Under the pieces are notes generated by a model that worked only from the letters and a program-made list of their open reading frames with translations, ran no database searches and had not been told where the DNA came from. A stretch of 64,000 nucleotides of DNA from CAZWRV01 sp964636325 (lineage in GTDB: Bacteria; Verrucomicrobiota; Lentisphaeria; Victivallales; GWF2-50-93): the NCBI GenBank assembly GCA_964636325.1, contig CAZWRV010000013.1, positions 23,556-87,555 on the forward strand, in the 5' to 3' direction. Every line of letters starts with the position of its first letter. The first letter of the stretch is position 1. The position numbers and the translations under genes are program-made. Positions 35,068-44,937 of the stretch are shown here, piece by piece.

Positions 35068-38000
35068 CTATTCGTTGTCTACGGCGAGCATCTGCCTGGC
35101 CGCGTCTATCTTCCCCTTCTGTTCCGGCGTCTGAACGGTAACCACCTTCTCCTTGACATCCTCGAATTCCTCCGGGACGACCTCCTCGCCGTGCTTCTTG
35201 ACGATTAAAGCCTGCAGCTCGCTGTCGCCGGTTCCGGCCGGGATGAGATGCCCTGTGATCACGTTCTCCTTGAAGCCCCTGAGGTAGTCGATCTTGCCCA
35301 GTGTGGCGGCGTCCGTGAGGATCCTGGTGGTATCCTGGAATGACGCGGCGGAGATGAAGCTGTCCGTCTCGAGGGCGGCCTTTGTTATGCCCATGAGGAC
35401 AGGCGTCGCCTCTGCGGGCTTTCCGCCCTTCGAGCCTACTGCCAGGTTCTCCTCAATGAAGAGCTGCTTGTCGACCTGTTCGCCAGGGAGGAACTGGGTT
35501 CCGCCCGGATCGGTGATCTTGACCTTCTGCAGCATCTGCCTTACGATGATCTCGATGTGCTTGTCGTTGATCTCGACGCCCTGGGCCTTGTACACGAGCT
35601 GTATCTCGTTGACGAGGTATTCCTGGAGCTCCTGGGGGCCGCAGACTTCGAGGAGCTCCTGCGGGTCGATGGAGCCCTCGGTGAGCTTCTGCCCCTTGTG
35701 GACCCTGTCGCCCTTGCCGACTGTCAGGTGCTTGTTGACGGGGATGAGATGCTCCTCGACCTGGTTGTTCTCGAGGTCTCTGATCTTTATCCTGCGGTTT
35801 CCGCCCTTGGCCGACTCTCCGAACTCGACGATTCCGTCGATCCTGGCGATCTTGGAGGTGTCCTTCGGCGTCCTTGCCTCGAACAGCTCAGCGACCCGCG
35901 GCAGGCCTCCGGTGATGTCCTTGTTCTTTGCGGTCTGCCTGGGCATCCTTGCGAGAACCGTCCCCGGCTTGACCTGGGACTTTTCGGCGACCATGATGTG
36001 CGCGTTGGCGGGCAGGCTGTGGTGGGCGACCAGGGAACCGTCCTTGCCCTTGATGACGATCTGCGGGTGCAGGTCCTCCCTGTGCTCCAGGACGATCACC
36101 TCCTCGACGCCTTCGCCCTTGCGCTCCCTGCTCAGGGTTATGCCCTCGATCAGGTCCCGGTATTCGACCGTTCCGCCCTCCTCGGCGATGATCGGGACGT
36201 TGTACTGCTCCCACCTTGCGATCGTCTCCTTGTCCTTGACCTTTTCACCGTCCTTCTTGAGGAGCAATGCGCCGACGGCCAGTTCGAATCGGTCGAGAGG
36301 CCTTCCGTCCTCGTCCTCGACGAGGACATAGCCGTTCTTGTTGACGACGAGCTGCTCGTTCTTGTCGTTGACGACTATCCTGACGTCCTTCACCCTCACG
36401 ATTCCGGCATTCCTAGCCTTGATGACAGGCTGCCTGAAGGTCGAAGACGCGGTTCCTCCGATATGGAACGTCCTCATCGTGAGCTGCGTGCCCGGCTCGC
36501 CGATTGACTGGGCGGCGATGATGCCGAGGGCGTCGCCCCTTTCTGCAAGCCTGTCGTTGGCCAGGTTCCTGCCGTAGCATTTGATGCATACTCCGAACTT
36601 GGTCTCGCATGTGAGCACTGAGCGGATCATTATGCTGTTTATGCCGCGGTCGGACAGGACGTCGGCTATTTCGGCGGTGATCTCCTGGTTGGCCTCGATG
36701 ATCTTGGAGCCGTCGCCCGCTACGGGGTCGAAGACGTCCCTGGCGGCGAACCTTCCGACGACGCGGTCCTTGAGGCTGATGATCTCCTCGTCGCCCTCTA
36801 TCACATTGCTCACCTTGATGCCCTTGACGGTGCCGCAGTCCTCCTCGCGGCATATGATGTCCTGCGCCACGTCGACCAGCTTCCTGGTCATATAGCCCGA
36901 GTCGGCGGTCTTGAGCGCCGTGTCGGCGAGGCCCTTCCTGGCGCCGTGGGTGCTGATGAAATATTCAAGGACGGTCAGTCCCTCCCTGAAGTTGGAGATG
37001 ATGGGGCGTTCGATGATGTCGCCGGACGGCTTCGCCATGAGGCCGCGCATGCCGGCGAGCTGCTTTATCTGGTCCTTGCTGCCCCTGGCGCCTGAGTCCA
37101 GCATCGCGAACACCGGGTTGATCTCGTCGCTATCGTGGAACGGCTTGCCGAGCGAGCTGAAAAGGTCGTTCGCGACCTTGTTCGTGGTCTGCGACCAGAT
37201 GTCGATGATCTTGTTGTGCCTTTCCATCGAGGTGAGCAAGCCGTCCTTGAACTGTCTGCTGACGGTCTCGATCTGCTTCCTCGCTTCAAGGATGTGCGAG
37301 TCCTTGTTTTCCGGGATCGTCATGTCCGAGATGGAGATAGAGAATCCGGCCTTGGTGGCGTATTCATATCCGAGCCTCTTGAGGGAGTCGAGCGCCTCAA
37401 CGGCCTTCGCATGTCCGACGTGCTTGTAGCACTGGCTTATGAGCCTTCCGATCTCCTTCTTGTTTGCCGCGCTGTTGTAGAAGCCCATCTTCTCGTCCCA
37501 AATCTCGTTCAGGATGCATCTGCCTGGGGTCGTGATTATGAAGCGGCTCTTGAGATCCCCCCACACGGTGGACTTCTTGCCGTAGTCGGGGTTGGGTATC
37601 TTGATCTCGCTGTGTATGCCGATCGCCTTGAGGTCGAGGGCGGTGAAGACCTCGAAGATATCCTTGAACGCCTTGATGGGGGCGCCCTTCCTCGGGTTGG
37701 CGGTCAGATAATATATGCCCAGCGTGATGTCCTGAGTCGGCGTCGTGATAGGTTTCCCGTTGGCCAGGGAGAATATGTTGTTCGGCGCATACATGAGCAG
37801 CCTGGCCTCGAGCATGGCCGGATTGGAAAGCGGCACGTGGACGGCCATCTGGTCCCCGTCGAAGTCGGCGTTGAATGCGGTGCAGACCAGCGGATGTATC
37901 CTTATGGCCGAACCCTCGATCAGGATCGGCTCGAAGGCCTGTATGCTGAGCCTGTGGAGCGTCGGGGCGCGGTTGAGCAGCACCGGATGGCCCTTTGTCA

Positions 38001-39255
38001 CCTCCTCCAGGATGTCCCACACCACGTCGTCGCCGCGCTCTATCATCTTCTTGGCGCTTCTCACCGTGTGGACGTGGCCCCTGTCCTTGAGGTGCCTGAT
38101 GATGAACGGCTCGAAGAGCGTGAGGGCCATGTTTTTCGGCAGTCCGCACTGGCCGAGGTTGAGTTCCGGGCCCACCACGATGACGGAGCGGCCCGAGTAG
38201 TCGACGCGCTTTCCAAGCAGGTTCTGGCGGAACCGCCCCTGCTTGCCCTTGAGCATGTCGCTGAGCGACTTGAGGGGGCGGTTGCCCGCGCCCGTGACGG
38301 CCCTGCCGTGCCGGCCGTTGTCCAGCAGGGCGTCCACGGCCTCCTGGAGCATGCGCTTCTCGTTCCTGATGATGACCTCGGGGGTCCTCAGCTTGAGGAG
38401 GTTCTTCAGCCTGTTGTTCCTGTTGATGACCCTGCGGTAGAGGTCGTTTAGATCCGAGGTGGCGAACCTGCCGCCCTCGAGCGGGACCAGGGGCCTGAGG
38501 TCGGGAGGTATCACCGGAAGGACCTCCATGATCATCCATTCGGGCCTGGAATTGCTGTTAATGAAGCCCTCCACGAGCCGCATCTTCTTTGCGAGCTTGG
38601 TGCGGATGGTCTTGCTTTTGGTCGAGTTGATCTGCGTCTCGAGCTCGCCCCTCAGCTTGGGGAGGTTGATCTTCTCGAGGAGCATGCGGACCGCGGGCGC
38701 GCCCATGTCGGCCTTGAATGCGTCGCCGTAGTCCTCCCTCGCCTGGCGGTAGTCCCCCTCGGCCAGCGTCTGCCCGTTCTCCAGCGGAGTGTCCCCCTTG
38801 TCGATGACGAGCCAGTCCTCGTAGTATACCACCTTCTCCAACGTCCTGGCCGTCATGTCCAGCATGAGGCCTATGCGGCTGGGCATGCACTTGAAGAACC
38901 AGATGTGCGAGACGGGGACGGCCAGCTCGATATGGCCCATGCGCTCGCGGCGGACCTTGGAGAGCGTCACCTCGACGCCGCATCGGTCGCAGACGACGCC
39001 CTTGTGCTTGACCCTCTTGTATTTGCCGCAGTTGCACTCCCAGTCGCGGGTGGGCCCGAAGATCCTCTCGCAGAAGAGACCGCCCTTCTCGGGCTTGAAG
39101 CTCCTGTAGTTGATTGTCTCGGGGTTCTTCACCTCGCCGTGGCTCCACGACCTGATGACTTCCGGGGAGGCCACGTTAATGGACACCGCGCTGAACGAGG
39201 ATATCTCGTCCCGCTGCTCCAGCAATTCCTTGTATGTGTAGCTGCTGTCTATCAT
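35068..39255 (-). CDS. rpoC: DNA-directed RNA polymerase subunit beta-prime
   Basis: A 1395-residue beta-prime subunit. The N-terminal zinc site is CNCGKYKR with CDRCGVEV, the clamp helices follow, and the catalytic NADFDGDQMAVHVPLS motif holds the three Asp that bind Mg2+. The bridge helix/trigger loop region (HGARKGLADTALKTADSGYMTRKLVDVAQD; RTFHIGGTAS) is intact. No large lineage insert like that of enterobacteria is obvious. It starts 17 bases after rpoB and both are surely co-transcribed. Confidence 0.98.
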   Translation of the reverse strand: MIDSSYTYKELLEQRDEISSFSAVSINVASPEVIRSWSHGEVKNPETINYRSFKPEKGGLFCERIFGPTRDWECNCGKYKRVKHKGVVCDRCGVEVTLSKVRRERMGHIELAVPVSHIWFFKCMPSRIGLMLDMTARTLEKVVYYEDWLVIDKGDTPLENGQTLAEGDYRQAREDYGDAFKADMGAPAVRMLLEKINLPKLRGELETQINSTKSKTIRTKLAKKMRLVEGFINSNSRPEWMIMEVLPVIPPDLRPLVPLEGGRFATSDLNDLYRRVINRNNRLKNLLKLRTPEVIIRNEKRMLQEAVDALLDNGRHGRAVTGAGNRPLKSLSDMLKGKQGRFRQNLLGKRVDYSGRSVIVVGPELNLGQCGLPKNMALTLFEPFIIRHLKDRGHVHTVRSAKKMIERGDDVVWDILEEVTKGHPVLLNRAPTLHRLSIQAFEPILIEGSAIRIHPLVCTAFNADFDGDQMAVHVPLSNPAMLEARLLMYAPNNIFSLANGKPITTPTQDITLGIYYLTANPRKGAPIKAFKDIFEVFTALDLKAIGIHSEIKIPNPDYGKKSTVWGDLKSRFIITTPGRCILNEIWDEKMGFYNSAANKKEIGRLISQCYKHVGHAKAVEALDSLKRLGYEYATKAGFSISISDMTIPENKDSHILEARKQIETVSRQFKDGLLTSMERHNKIIDIWSQTTNKVANDLFSSLGKPFHDSDEINPVFAMLDSGARGSKDQIKQLAGMRGLMAKPSGDIIERPIISNFREGLTVLEYFISTHGARKGLADTALKTADSGYMTRKLVDVAQDIICREEDCGTVKGIKVSNVIEGDEEIISLKDRVVGRFAARDVFDPVAGDGSKIIEANQEITAEIADVLSDRGINSIMIRSVLTCETKFGVCIKCYGRNLANDRLAERGDALGIIAAQSIGEPGTQLTMRTFHIGGTASSTFRQPVIKARNAGIVRVKDVRIVVNDKNEQLVVNKNGYVLVEDEDGRPLDRFELAVGALLLKKDGEKVKDKETIARWEQYNVPIIAEEGGTVEYRDLIEGITLSRERKGEGVEEVIVLEHREDLHPQIVIKGKDGSLVAHHSLPANAHIMVAEKSQVKPGTVLARMPRQTAKNKDITGGLPRVAELFEARTPKDTSKIARIDGIVEFGESAKGGNRRIKIRDLENNQVEEHLIPVNKHLTVGKGDRVHKGQKLTEGSIDPQELLEVCGPQELQEYLVNEIQLVYKAQGVEINDKHIEIIVRQMLQKVKITDPGGTQFLPGEQVDKQLFIEENLAVGSKGGKPAEATPVLMGITKAALETDSFISAASFQDTTRILTDAATLGKIDYLRGFKENVITGHLIPAGTGDSELQALIVKKHGEEVVPEEFEDVKEKVVTVQTPEQKGKIDAARQMLAVDNE

Positions 39256-39272
39256 GTTCCTTCAGCCCTCCG

Positions 39273-42200
39273 TTATTCGGAAACCGGTTTCTTGTTGATG
39301 AGCCTTATGTCGATTCCGAGGCTCTGCATCTCCTTGAGAAGGACGTTGAACGACTCGGGCCTGTTCGGCTCGAGGTTGTTGCTGCCCTTTACGATGGACT
39401 CGTAGATCCTGGCTCTCCCGATCACGTCGTCGCTCTTGACGGTGAGCATCTCCTGAAGGGCGTATGCCGAGCCGTAGGCCTCCAGCGCCCAGACCTCCAT
39501 CTCCCCGAAGCGCTGTCCGCCGTGCTGCGCCTTGCCGCCGAGCGGCTGCTGTGTCACCAGCGAATACGGGCCGACGGCCCTGGCGTGTATCTTGTTTGCG
39601 ACCAGGTGGTCCAGCTTCATCATGTAAATCTGCCCGACCAGGACTCTCTGCGCGAACTTGTCGCCGGTCCTGCCGTCGTAGAGGTCGGTCTTGCCGTCGA
39701 AGTATTGCTTGCCTGAAACGGTTTTGAAGCCGAACCTGTAGCTGTCCTTGGTGTCCTTCCTGATCTTGTCGTTGGCCTCGTTCATGAGTTCGATTATCTT
39801 CTCCTCGGGGATGCCGTCGAACACGGGGGTGGAGAACTTGAGGCCGAGTATCTTGGCGGCCCATCCGAGATGGGTCTCGAGCACCTGGCCCACGTTCATG
39901 CGGCTGGGGACTCCCAGCGGGTTGAGGACGATGTCGACCGGCGTGCCGTCGGGGAGGAAGGGCATGTCCTCGGCGGGGACGATCTTGGCGACGATGCCCT
40001 TGTTGCCGTGCCGGCCGGCCATCTTGTCGCCGACCTCGATCTTGCGCTTGCTGGCCACGTAGACCTTGACCCTTTTGACGATGCCTAGGTCGGCGCCCTC
40101 GCCGCTCTCGAGGCTCTTGAGTATCTCGTCGCGCGCCCCGGCGATTTCGGAGAACTTGGACACATAGGGATGGATGATGCTGTCGATGGTCTTCTTCATC
40201 GGGCACGGATCCATGCCGTAGGAGTCGAACTTGGCCGCGAGCTTCAGCAGCGAGCTGCGGTTGACCTTGCGGTTCGCCGAGATCAGCACGGTGCTCTGCT
40301 TCGCCGCGGACGTGTCGTAGATGGCGCAAGGAAGCTTCTGGCCCGCCAGCGCCTCCGCCAGCTTGTCGGCGAGCTCGTCCACGAGCTCGGCGTATTCGGT
40401 CCTGTAGTTGTCCTTGGCCTGCTTGGTCTGCCGCCGGATCTCCGACTTGGTGAACGACTGGCGGTTCGGATCGCGGCTCCGCTCCGTCCTGACCTCCATT
40501 ACGATCCCGCCCTTGCCCCCGCTGACGATCAGGCTGGAGTCCTTGACGTCCGCGGCCTTCTCGCCGAAAATCGCCCTTAGCAGGCGTTCCTCCGGAGCCA
40601 GCTCCGTCTCGGACTTGGGAGTGATCTTGCCGACGAGTATGTCGCCGGCCTTCACCTCGGCGCCGAGCCTCACGATGCCGTCGTTGCCCAGGTTCCTCAG
40701 CGATTCCTCGCTGACGTTGGGGATGTCCCTCGTTATCTCCTCCGGCCCGAGCTTGGTCTCCCTGGCGGTTATCTCGAACTCGTCTATGTGGACGCTCGTG
40801 AAGACGTCCTCCTTGACAAGCCTCTCGTTGAGCACGATGGCGTCCTCGAAGTTGTACCCGCACCAGGGCATGAACGCCACCAGGACGTTCTTCCCGAGGG
40901 CGAGCTCGCCCCCGCTGGTGGAGGCGCCGTCCGCGATGGTCTGCCCCTTCTTCACCTTCTGCCCCTTCTTTACGATCGGGCGCTGGTTGATGGAGGTGCC
41001 CGCGTTGCTGCGGATGAACTTCTTTATCCTGTATTTCACCAGCTCATCGCCGGACTTGGTCCTCTTGGCGCCGGAGGGCAGTATGCAAATCATGTCGCCG
41101 GTCACGCTTTCGACGGTCCCTTCGACCTCGGACTTTATGACCGCGCGCGAATCCTCGGCTACCACCTTCTCCAGCCCGGTGCCTATGAGAGGCGCCTCCG
41201 TCGTCATCAGCGGCACGGCCTGGCGCTGCATGTTCGACCCCATCAGGGCGCGGTTCGCGTCGTTGTGCTCAAGGAAGGGTATTAGCCCCGCGGCCGCGCT
41301 CACAAGCTGCTTCGGTGAGACGTCCATGTACTGAACCTCATCCCTTGGCCTCTCCTGCGAGTCCCCCATGAAGCGCGACATCACCAGATCGTTCACGAAC
41401 TTCCCGTGCGAGTCTATCGGGGCGTTGGCCTGCGCTATGACGAACTGCTCCTCCTGGTCGGCCGTAAGATATTGGATCTCGTCGGTGACCTTCGCGTTCT
41501 TAACGACCCTGTACGGGGTCTCCAGGAAGCCGTACTTGTTGACCTGCGCATAAAGCGACATCGAGGATATGAGCCCGATGTTGGGGCCTTCCGGCGTCTC
41601 GATGGGGCATACTCGCCCGTAATGGCTGGTGTGCACGTCGCGCACCTCGAATCCGGCGCGCTCCCGGCTGAGGCCGCCGGGTCCGAGCGCGCTTAGGCGC
41701 CTCTTGTTGGTCAGTTCCGATAGCGGATTGGTCTGGTCCATGAACTGCGAAAGCTGGTTCCTCGCGAAGAAGTCCCTGACGACCCCGGAGAAAGCCTTCG
41801 GGTTCACAAGCTTGTTCGGGGTTATGCTTGTTCCGTCCGCACCGAGCAGCGTCATCTTCTCGCGGATAAGCCTCTCCGTCCGGGCCAGGCCCACGCGGCA
41901 CTGGTTCTGGAGCAGCTCGCCGACAGTGCGGACGCGCCTGCTGCCGAGGTGGTCGATGTCGTCGGTGGCGCCGCTCAGAAGCCTGAGGCGTATCAGATGC
42001 TTCGTGGCCTCCATGAGATCCTCCTTCTCGAGGATCCGCCTCCTGGCGATGCCTTTCTCGTCTATCCCCAGCTTCAGCTTCTGGTTGATCTTGAAGCGGC
42101 CCACCTCGCCGAGATCGTATCGCCTGACGTCGAAGAAAAGCCTCTTCAGGAGCTGCTTGGCGTTCACGATACTCGGCGGATCCCCCGGCCGCATCCTCTT

Positions 42201-43109
42201 GTAGACCTCCTTGAGGGCGTCCTCGTGGTTCTTGGAGGGATCCTTCCTGAGGCACAGTATGAGGTAGTTGTCGCCGTCGGGCACATGGACGACCTTGACC
42301 GCCTTGACGCCCGCGTCCTGGATCGACTTGAGCAGCGTCTCGTTCAGGGACACCAGCGCGGCGGCCACCACCGTGCCGGCCCCGTCGGCAACGTCCTCGA
42401 CGGTATAATAGTTCTCAAGTCCCTCCGCCTTGAGAAGCTCGGCGACGGACATCGACGACACCCTGCCCTGGTGGGCAGCGGAGAGTATCTCCTCGTTCGT
42501 CTCGTAGCCCATGGCCTTCAGGAAGGTGGTGATCAGGAACTTCCTGCGCCTGCGCCTGCGGTCAAGATAGATGTAGATCAGGTCGTTTACGTCGAACTGC
42601 ACCTCCAGCCAGGAGCCGCGGTCCGGTATTATCCTGTAGGAATATAGAGTCTTTCCGCTGGAATGGCGCGTCTTCTCGAAGCATATCCCCGGAGACCTGT
42701 GAAGCTGGCTTATGATGACGCGCTCGGCGCCGTTGATTACGAAGGTCCCCCTGTCGGTCATTATCGGAACCTCGCCGAAGAATACCCGCTCCTCGAAGCG
42801 CTTGTCGTTGTCCTGGACCTTGAAGTTCACATAGAGCGGCGCGCTGTAGGTGTCCCCGTCCTTTATGCAGTCGATGACGTTCCCCTTGGGCTCCTCAAGC
42901 TCGTATGACTTGAAGTCTATCGAGAGCTTCTTGTCGAAGCTTTCGATCGGAAAGACCTCCTTGAACACCTCCTGCAGCCCCTGGTTCCTCCTTCTCTCCG
43001 GAGAAACGTCCTTCTGCAGGAAGGCCGCGTATGAGCTCAGCTGCACATCTATAAGATCGGGGATGTCAAGGACGTCTTCGAATTTTCCGAATTTCACCCT
43101 TTCAGCCAT
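39273..43109 (-). CDS. rpoB: DNA-directed RNA polymerase subunit beta with Asn at the His526 position
   Basis: A 1278-residue beta subunit. The rifampicin pocket reads QLSQFMDQTNPLSELTNKRR then LSALGPGGLSRERAGFE. The residue equivalent to E. coli His526 is Asn468 (codon AAC, 41706-41708), while the Gln513, Asp516 and Ser531 equivalents are unchanged. The C-terminal GGKAQHGGQRFGEMEVWALEAYG signature is complete. A hairpin lies in the 124-base spacer after rplL. The gene begins with ATG at 43109 and is coupled by 17 bases to rpoC. Confidence 0.98.
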   Translation of the reverse strand: MAERVKFGKFEDVLDIPDLIDVQLSSYAAFLQKDVSPERRRNQGLQEVFKEVFPIESFDKKLSIDFKSYELEEPKGNVIDCIKDGDTYSAPLYVNFKVQDNDKRFEERVFFGEVPIMTDRGTFVINGAERVIISQLHRSPGICFEKTRHSSGKTLYSYRIIPDRGSWLEVQFDVNDLIYIYLDRRRRRRKFLITTFLKAMGYETNEEILSAAHQGRVSSMSVAELLKAEGLENYYTVEDVADGAGTVVAAALVSLNETLLKSIQDAGVKAVKVVHVPDGDNYLILCLRKDPSKNHEDALKEVYKRMRPGDPPSIVNAKQLLKRLFFDVRRYDLGEVGRFKINQKLKLGIDEKGIARRRILEKEDLMEATKHLIRLRLLSGATDDIDHLGSRRVRTVGELLQNQCRVGLARTERLIREKMTLLGADGTSITPNKLVNPKAFSGVVRDFFARNQLSQFMDQTNPLSELTNKRRLSALGPGGLSRERAGFEVRDVHTSHYGRVCPIETPEGPNIGLISSMSLYAQVNKYGFLETPYRVVKNAKVTDEIQYLTADQEEQFVIAQANAPIDSHGKFVNDLVMSRFMGDSQERPRDEVQYMDVSPKQLVSAAAGLIPFLEHNDANRALMGSNMQRQAVPLMTTEAPLIGTGLEKVVAEDSRAVIKSEVEGTVESVTGDMICILPSGAKRTKSGDELVKYRIKKFIRSNAGTSINQRPIVKKGQKVKKGQTIADGASTSGGELALGKNVLVAFMPWCGYNFEDAIVLNERLVKEDVFTSVHIDEFEITARETKLGPEEITRDIPNVSEESLRNLGNDGIVRLGAEVKAGDILVGKITPKSETELAPEERLLRAIFGEKAADVKDSSLIVSGGKGGIVMEVRTERSRDPNRQSFTKSEIRRQTKQAKDNYRTEYAELVDELADKLAEALAGQKLPCAIYDTSAAKQSTVLISANRKVNRSSLLKLAAKFDSYGMDPCPMKKTIDSIIHPYVSKFSEIAGARDEILKSLESGEGADLGIVKRVKVYVASKRKIEVGDKMAGRHGNKGIVAKIVPAEDMPFLPDGTPVDIVLNPLGVPSRMNVGQVLETHLGWAAKILGLKFSTPVFDGIPEEKIIELMNEANDKIRKDTKDSYRFGFKTVSGKQYFDGKTDLYDGRTGDKFAQRVLVGQIYMMKLDHLVANKIHARAVGPYSLVTQQPLGGKAQHGGQRFGEMEVWALEAYGSAYALQEMLTVKSDDVIGRARIYESIVKGSNNLEPNRPESFNVLLKEMQSLGIDIRLINKKPVSE

Positions 43110-43146
43110 GTTTCACCCTGATTTTTTTATTTGAAAACAGAAAATG

Positions 43147-43170
43147 GGCAGGCGGAAATATCCGCCTGCC
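43147..43170 (-). terminator. Stem-loop attenuator between rplL and rpoB
   Basis: Perfect ten-base arms GGCAGGCGGA/TCCGCCTGCC with a four-base loop, followed on the minus strand by a T-rich stretch. Position matches the classic rplL-rpoB attenuator or RNase III site that lowers polymerase subunit output relative to L7/L12. Confidence 0.65.
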
Positions 43171-43233
43171 GCAGTCATTGACGCACGAAGGAAATATGTA
43201 GGAACACGCCGGGCAGGGCCCGCCGCCGAAGCA

Positions 43234-43644
43234 TTACTTGACTTCGACCTTCGCCCCAGCGTCCTCAAGCTGCTTCTTGATCTTGGCCGCCTCGTCCTTG
43301 GAGACGCCTTCCTTGACCGGCTTCGGCGCGCCCTCCACGAGATCCTTGGCGTCCTTGAGCCCGAGCCCGGTGATCGCCCTGACCTCCTTGATGACGTTGA
43401 TCTTGTTCTCCCCGAAGGAGGCGAGGATGACGTTGAACTCTGTCTTCTCCTCGGCCGCGGCCGGTGCCGCCCCGCCGCCGGCAGGCGCGCCCGCCATGAC
43501 AGCCATGGGCGCCGCCGCCGTCACGCCGAGCCTCTGCTCGAGCGCCTTGACCAGCTTTGAAAGCTCCAGCACGGAAAGCTTCTCCACATAGGAGACGAAC
43601 TGTTCCATTTCAGGGGAAACTTCGACTTTGACTCCTTCAGACAT
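43234..43644 (-). CDS. rplL: 50S ribosomal protein L7/L12
   Basis: A 136-residue L7/L12, slightly long. An N-terminal dimerisation helix pair (about 10-45), an Ala/Gly/Pro-rich hinge (about 45-66) and the factor-binding C-terminal domain (EEKTEFNVILASFGENKINVIKEVRAITGLGLKDAKDLVE, then KEGVSKDEAAKIKKQLEDAGAKVEVK) are all present. It follows rplJ by 65 bases, so multi-copy output relative to L10 probably depends on its own translation signal (GGAGG before the ATG). Confidence 0.96.
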   Translation of the reverse strand: MSEGVKVEVSPEMEQFVSYVEKLSVLELSKLVKALEQRLGVTAAAPMAVMAGAPAGGGAAPAAAEEKTEFNVILASFGENKINVIKEVRAITGLGLKDAKDLVEGAPKPVKEGVSKDEAAKIKKQLEDAGAKVEVK

Positions 43645-43709
43645 TTTGTACCTCCGTTAGGTGATGATTTTAATTGCGAATTATATTTTATTGTTATTGT
43701 AATTGTTAC

Positions 43710-44234
43710 TTACTGCTTCGATTCCAGCTTGCCCTTGAACGCGTTCAGCACGTTCAGAAGCTCCGACGACTTCATGTAAAGGACGGTGACCAGGCTCCTT
43801 GACGGCGAGGCCAGGAGGCCTAGCAGCTGGGACCTCAGCACGTCGATGGAAGGCAGATTTGCAATCTCCTTCACGTCGTCCGCGCCCATCAGGCGCCCTT
43901 CGAAGAGCCCGTTCTTGGCGACCAGTTTCTCGTGCGTCTTGGCGAACGCCATGATCGCCTTCGCCACCGGTCCGGGATCGCCCTTTCCGAACACTACGGC
44001 AGTATCCCCGGTCAGCTTAAGCTCGGCCAGTTCCTTGATCCCGATCTCGGCCGACGCCTTCCTGATGAGCCTGTTCTTGAGTATCCTGCACGTGCCCTTG
44101 TGCGCGGCCAGCCCTCGGCGCAGCTCGGTCATGTCCTTCACGTTCAGGCCCTTGTAGGCCACGAGGAACACGTAGTCGGATCCGCGCAGGATCTCGCCTA
44201 TCTCCCTGACCATCTGAATCTTTTCCGCTCTCAT
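43710..44234 (-). CDS. rplJ: 50S ribosomal protein L10
   Basis: A 174-residue L10, base of the L7/L12 stalk. MRAEKIQMVREIGEILRGSDYVFLVAYKGLNVKDMTELRR is the rRNA-binding N-terminal domain; the long C-terminal helix that binds L12 dimers ends VLNAFKGKLESKQ. It starts one base after the rplA stop, so the usual L10-binding leader between rplA and rplJ is missing and regulation must differ from that in E. coli. Confidence 0.96.
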   Translation of the reverse strand: MRAEKIQMVREIGEILRGSDYVFLVAYKGLNVKDMTELRRGLAAHKGTCRILKNRLIRKASAEIGIKELAELKLTGDTAVVFGKGDPGPVAKAIMAFAKTHEKLVAKNGLFEGRLMGADDVKEIANLPSIDVLRSQLLGLLASPSRSLVTVLYMKSSELLNVLNAFKGKLESKQ

Positions 44235-44235
44235 G

Positions 44236-44937
44236 TCAGCCCCCCTGTACCATTTGACTGATGTCGACCTTGATCGAGGGGCTCATGGTCGAGGATATCG
44301 AGCAGCTCTCGATGTATGCCCCCTTCGCGGCGGCCGGCTTGGCCCTCATCACCGCCTGCAGGACGGCGTTGAGGTTCTCGAGGATGTCCTCCTTCTTGAA
44401 GGACAGCTTGCCCACCGGTATGTGAAGGCACGCGCCCTTGTCTATCCTGAACTCGACGCGGCCCGCCTTAGACTCGCGGACGGCCTTCTCAACCTGGTCA
44501 GTGACAGTTCCCGTCTTCGGATTGGGCATGAGCCCCTTGGGGCCCAGCACCTTTCCGAGCGTCCTCACCTGCTGCATAGCGGCGGGGGTCGCGATAAGGA
44601 TGTCGAACTCGAGCCACCCGCCCTTGATCTTCGCGATGAGATCCTCCATGCCGGCGACGTCGGCGCCGGCGTCGAGCGCCTTTTTGGAAAGCTCCGGATC
44701 GGCTATCACCGCCACCCTGACCTTCTTGCCTGTCCCCTTGGGGAGCGACACGGCGCCCCGGACGTTCTGATCCGTCTGCTTGGGATCTATCCCAAGCTTG
44801 ATGGCCAGATCGACGGTCTCGTCGAACTTGGCCTTGGGGACGGACTTGAGCAGCTCGACCGCCTTGTCCAGTGGGAATTTTGCGGCGCGGTCTATCTTCT
44901 CGGCCTTCGCCCTGTATGACTTGCTTCTCCTACGCAT
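44236..44937 (-). CDS. rplA: 50S ribosomal protein L1
   Basis: A 233-residue L1 of the mobile stalk. Conserved segments are KLGIDPKQTDQNVRGAVSLPKGTGKKVRVAVIADPE, GPKGLMPNPKTGTVT and the C-terminal GAYIESCSISSTMSPSIKVDI. Its start overlaps the rplK stop by eight bases, giving translational coupling. Confidence 0.97.
   Translation of the reverse strand: MRRRSKSYRAKAEKIDRAAKFPLDKAVELLKSVPKAKFDETVDLAIKLGIDPKQTDQNVRGAVSLPKGTGKKVRVAVIADPELSKKALDAGADVAGMEDLIAKIKGGWLEFDILIATPAAMQQVRTLGKVLGPKGLMPNPKTGTVTDQVEKAVRESKAGRVEFRIDKGACLHIPVGKLSFKKEDILENLNAVLQAVMRAKPAAAKGAYIESCSISSTMSPSIKVDISQMVQGG

Noticed and set aside
37135..38451. 438-codon open frame on the plus strand opposite rpoC
   Set aside because: It is a shadow of the well-conserved rpoC frame; no ribosome binding site, arginine/valine/leucine-rich composition typical of antisense GC-rich frames.
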